DNA from: Eubacteriales Family XIII. Incertae Sedis bacterium
Lineage (GTDB): Bacteria; Bacillota; Clostridia; Peptostreptococcales; Anaerovoracaceae
Direction of reading: 5' to 3'
Assembly (NCBI GenBank): GCA_031278255.1
Contig: JAITKU010000061.1
Coordinates: forward strand, 1 to 5,796
DNA length: 5,796 bases
Positions 5,611 to 5,796 of the stretch are shown in pieces. The notes beneath the pieces were generated by a model. That model was not told the origin of the DNA. It was given only the letters and a program-made list of their open reading frames with translations, and ran no database searches. How positions within the stretch are numbered: position 1 is the first letter of the stretch; each line of letters starts with the position of its first letter. The translations under genes were made by a program, and so were the position numbers.

Positions 5611-5684
5611 AAGGACATGGCCCGAACGCATGTGAGGGGGTATTCCCCGGCTTCGGCCGGTCCGGAGACGGCCAAAGAAAAAAA

Positions 5685-5796
5685 GCCGGCGACGACCTAT
5701 TTTCCCGGGCGGCTGCCCGCCGAGTATCGTCGGCGCAAATGAGCTTAACTTCTGTGTTCGGGATGGGAACAGGTGTGGCCTCATTGCTGTAGTCAC
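5685..5796 (-). rRNA. rrf: 5S ribosomal RNA, 5' end cut by the window edge
   Basis: The minus strand shows the highly conserved 5S core, including CCACACCTGTTCCCATCC, CGAACACAGAAGTTAAGCTC and the GCGCCGACGATACTCGGCGG helix. It ends in TAGGTCGTCGCCGGC, which would form the closing helix with a 5' strand of which only GTGAC is inside the window. About four to six 5' bases are missing. Seven T directly follow the 3' end (5684-5678). The gene is co-oriented with the tmk operon, and 23S and 16S genes are expected beyond 5796. Confidence 0.95.

Noticed and set aside
5551..5640. T-box, SRP RNA or another named structured RNA in the 5S trailer
   Set aside because: I looked for the conserved T-box sequence and SRP and RNase P signature stretches and found none. 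Only the generic terminator with an alternative fold can be supported.
5647..5660. CCGGC-TTCG-GCCGG hairpin downstream of the 5S as a second terminator
   Set aside because: The stem has a stable tetraloop on the plus strand, but no T-run follows on either strand. It is probably part of the rRNA trailer structure.

Overview
The window looks like a chromosomal core segment from a Gram-positive bacterium of the Clostridia type with a moderately GC-rich genome. The evidence is gene content. It holds a WalJ/YycJ-type metallo-hydrolase, an AbrB-family regulator with a clostridial-style Cys4 tail, a thymidylate kinase - DNA polymerase III delta' - RicT (PSP1/YaaT) gene row, and a 5S rRNA gene. Promoters are of the sigma-A type and terminators are strong hairpins. 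I cannot name genus or species. No transposase, phage gene, CRISPR array, toxin-antitoxin pair or recognisable defence system is visible.

Layout. Positions 1-193 hold no gene but four perfect inverted repeats. The last of these, next to a T-run, is the terminator of a minus-strand single-stranded DNA-binding protein gene (201-575), which has a consensus promoter. Divergent from it, after a 351-base gene-free stretch, is walJ (927-1730, plus). A 259-base gap then leads to a small one-helix membrane protein (1990-2334, plus) and to abrB (2577-2819, plus), which has a near-consensus sigma-A promoter with an extended -10. A bidirectional terminator (2854-2889) separates abrB from a convergent minus-strand operon. 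Read in transcription order, that operon is a 37-residue membrane microprotein (5456-5343), tmk (5337-4696), holB (4709-3891) and ricT (3860-2943). Upstream of it on the same strand, and cut by the window edge, is the 5S rRNA (5796-5685). A branched terminator with a nine-base T-run lies just downstream of the 5S.

How the parts fit. The genes serve DNA replication and repair (ssb, holB, tmk for dTTP, walJ), mRNA processing (ricT) and growth-phase transcription (abrB). From memory, the order rRNA - tmk - holB - ricT with abrB convergent is a shortened form of the origin-proximal arrangement in Bacillus subtilis; here yaaQ, yaaR, yabA, yabB, yazA and yabC are absent from the corresponding gaps. 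Most of the window is therefore ordinary housekeeping sequence. The parts that deserve a second look are the palindrome cluster at the left end, the SSB without an acidic tip, the unlisted 37-residue membrane peptide fused translationally close to tmk, and a structured RNA segment after the 5S gene that can be drawn in two mutually exclusive folds.
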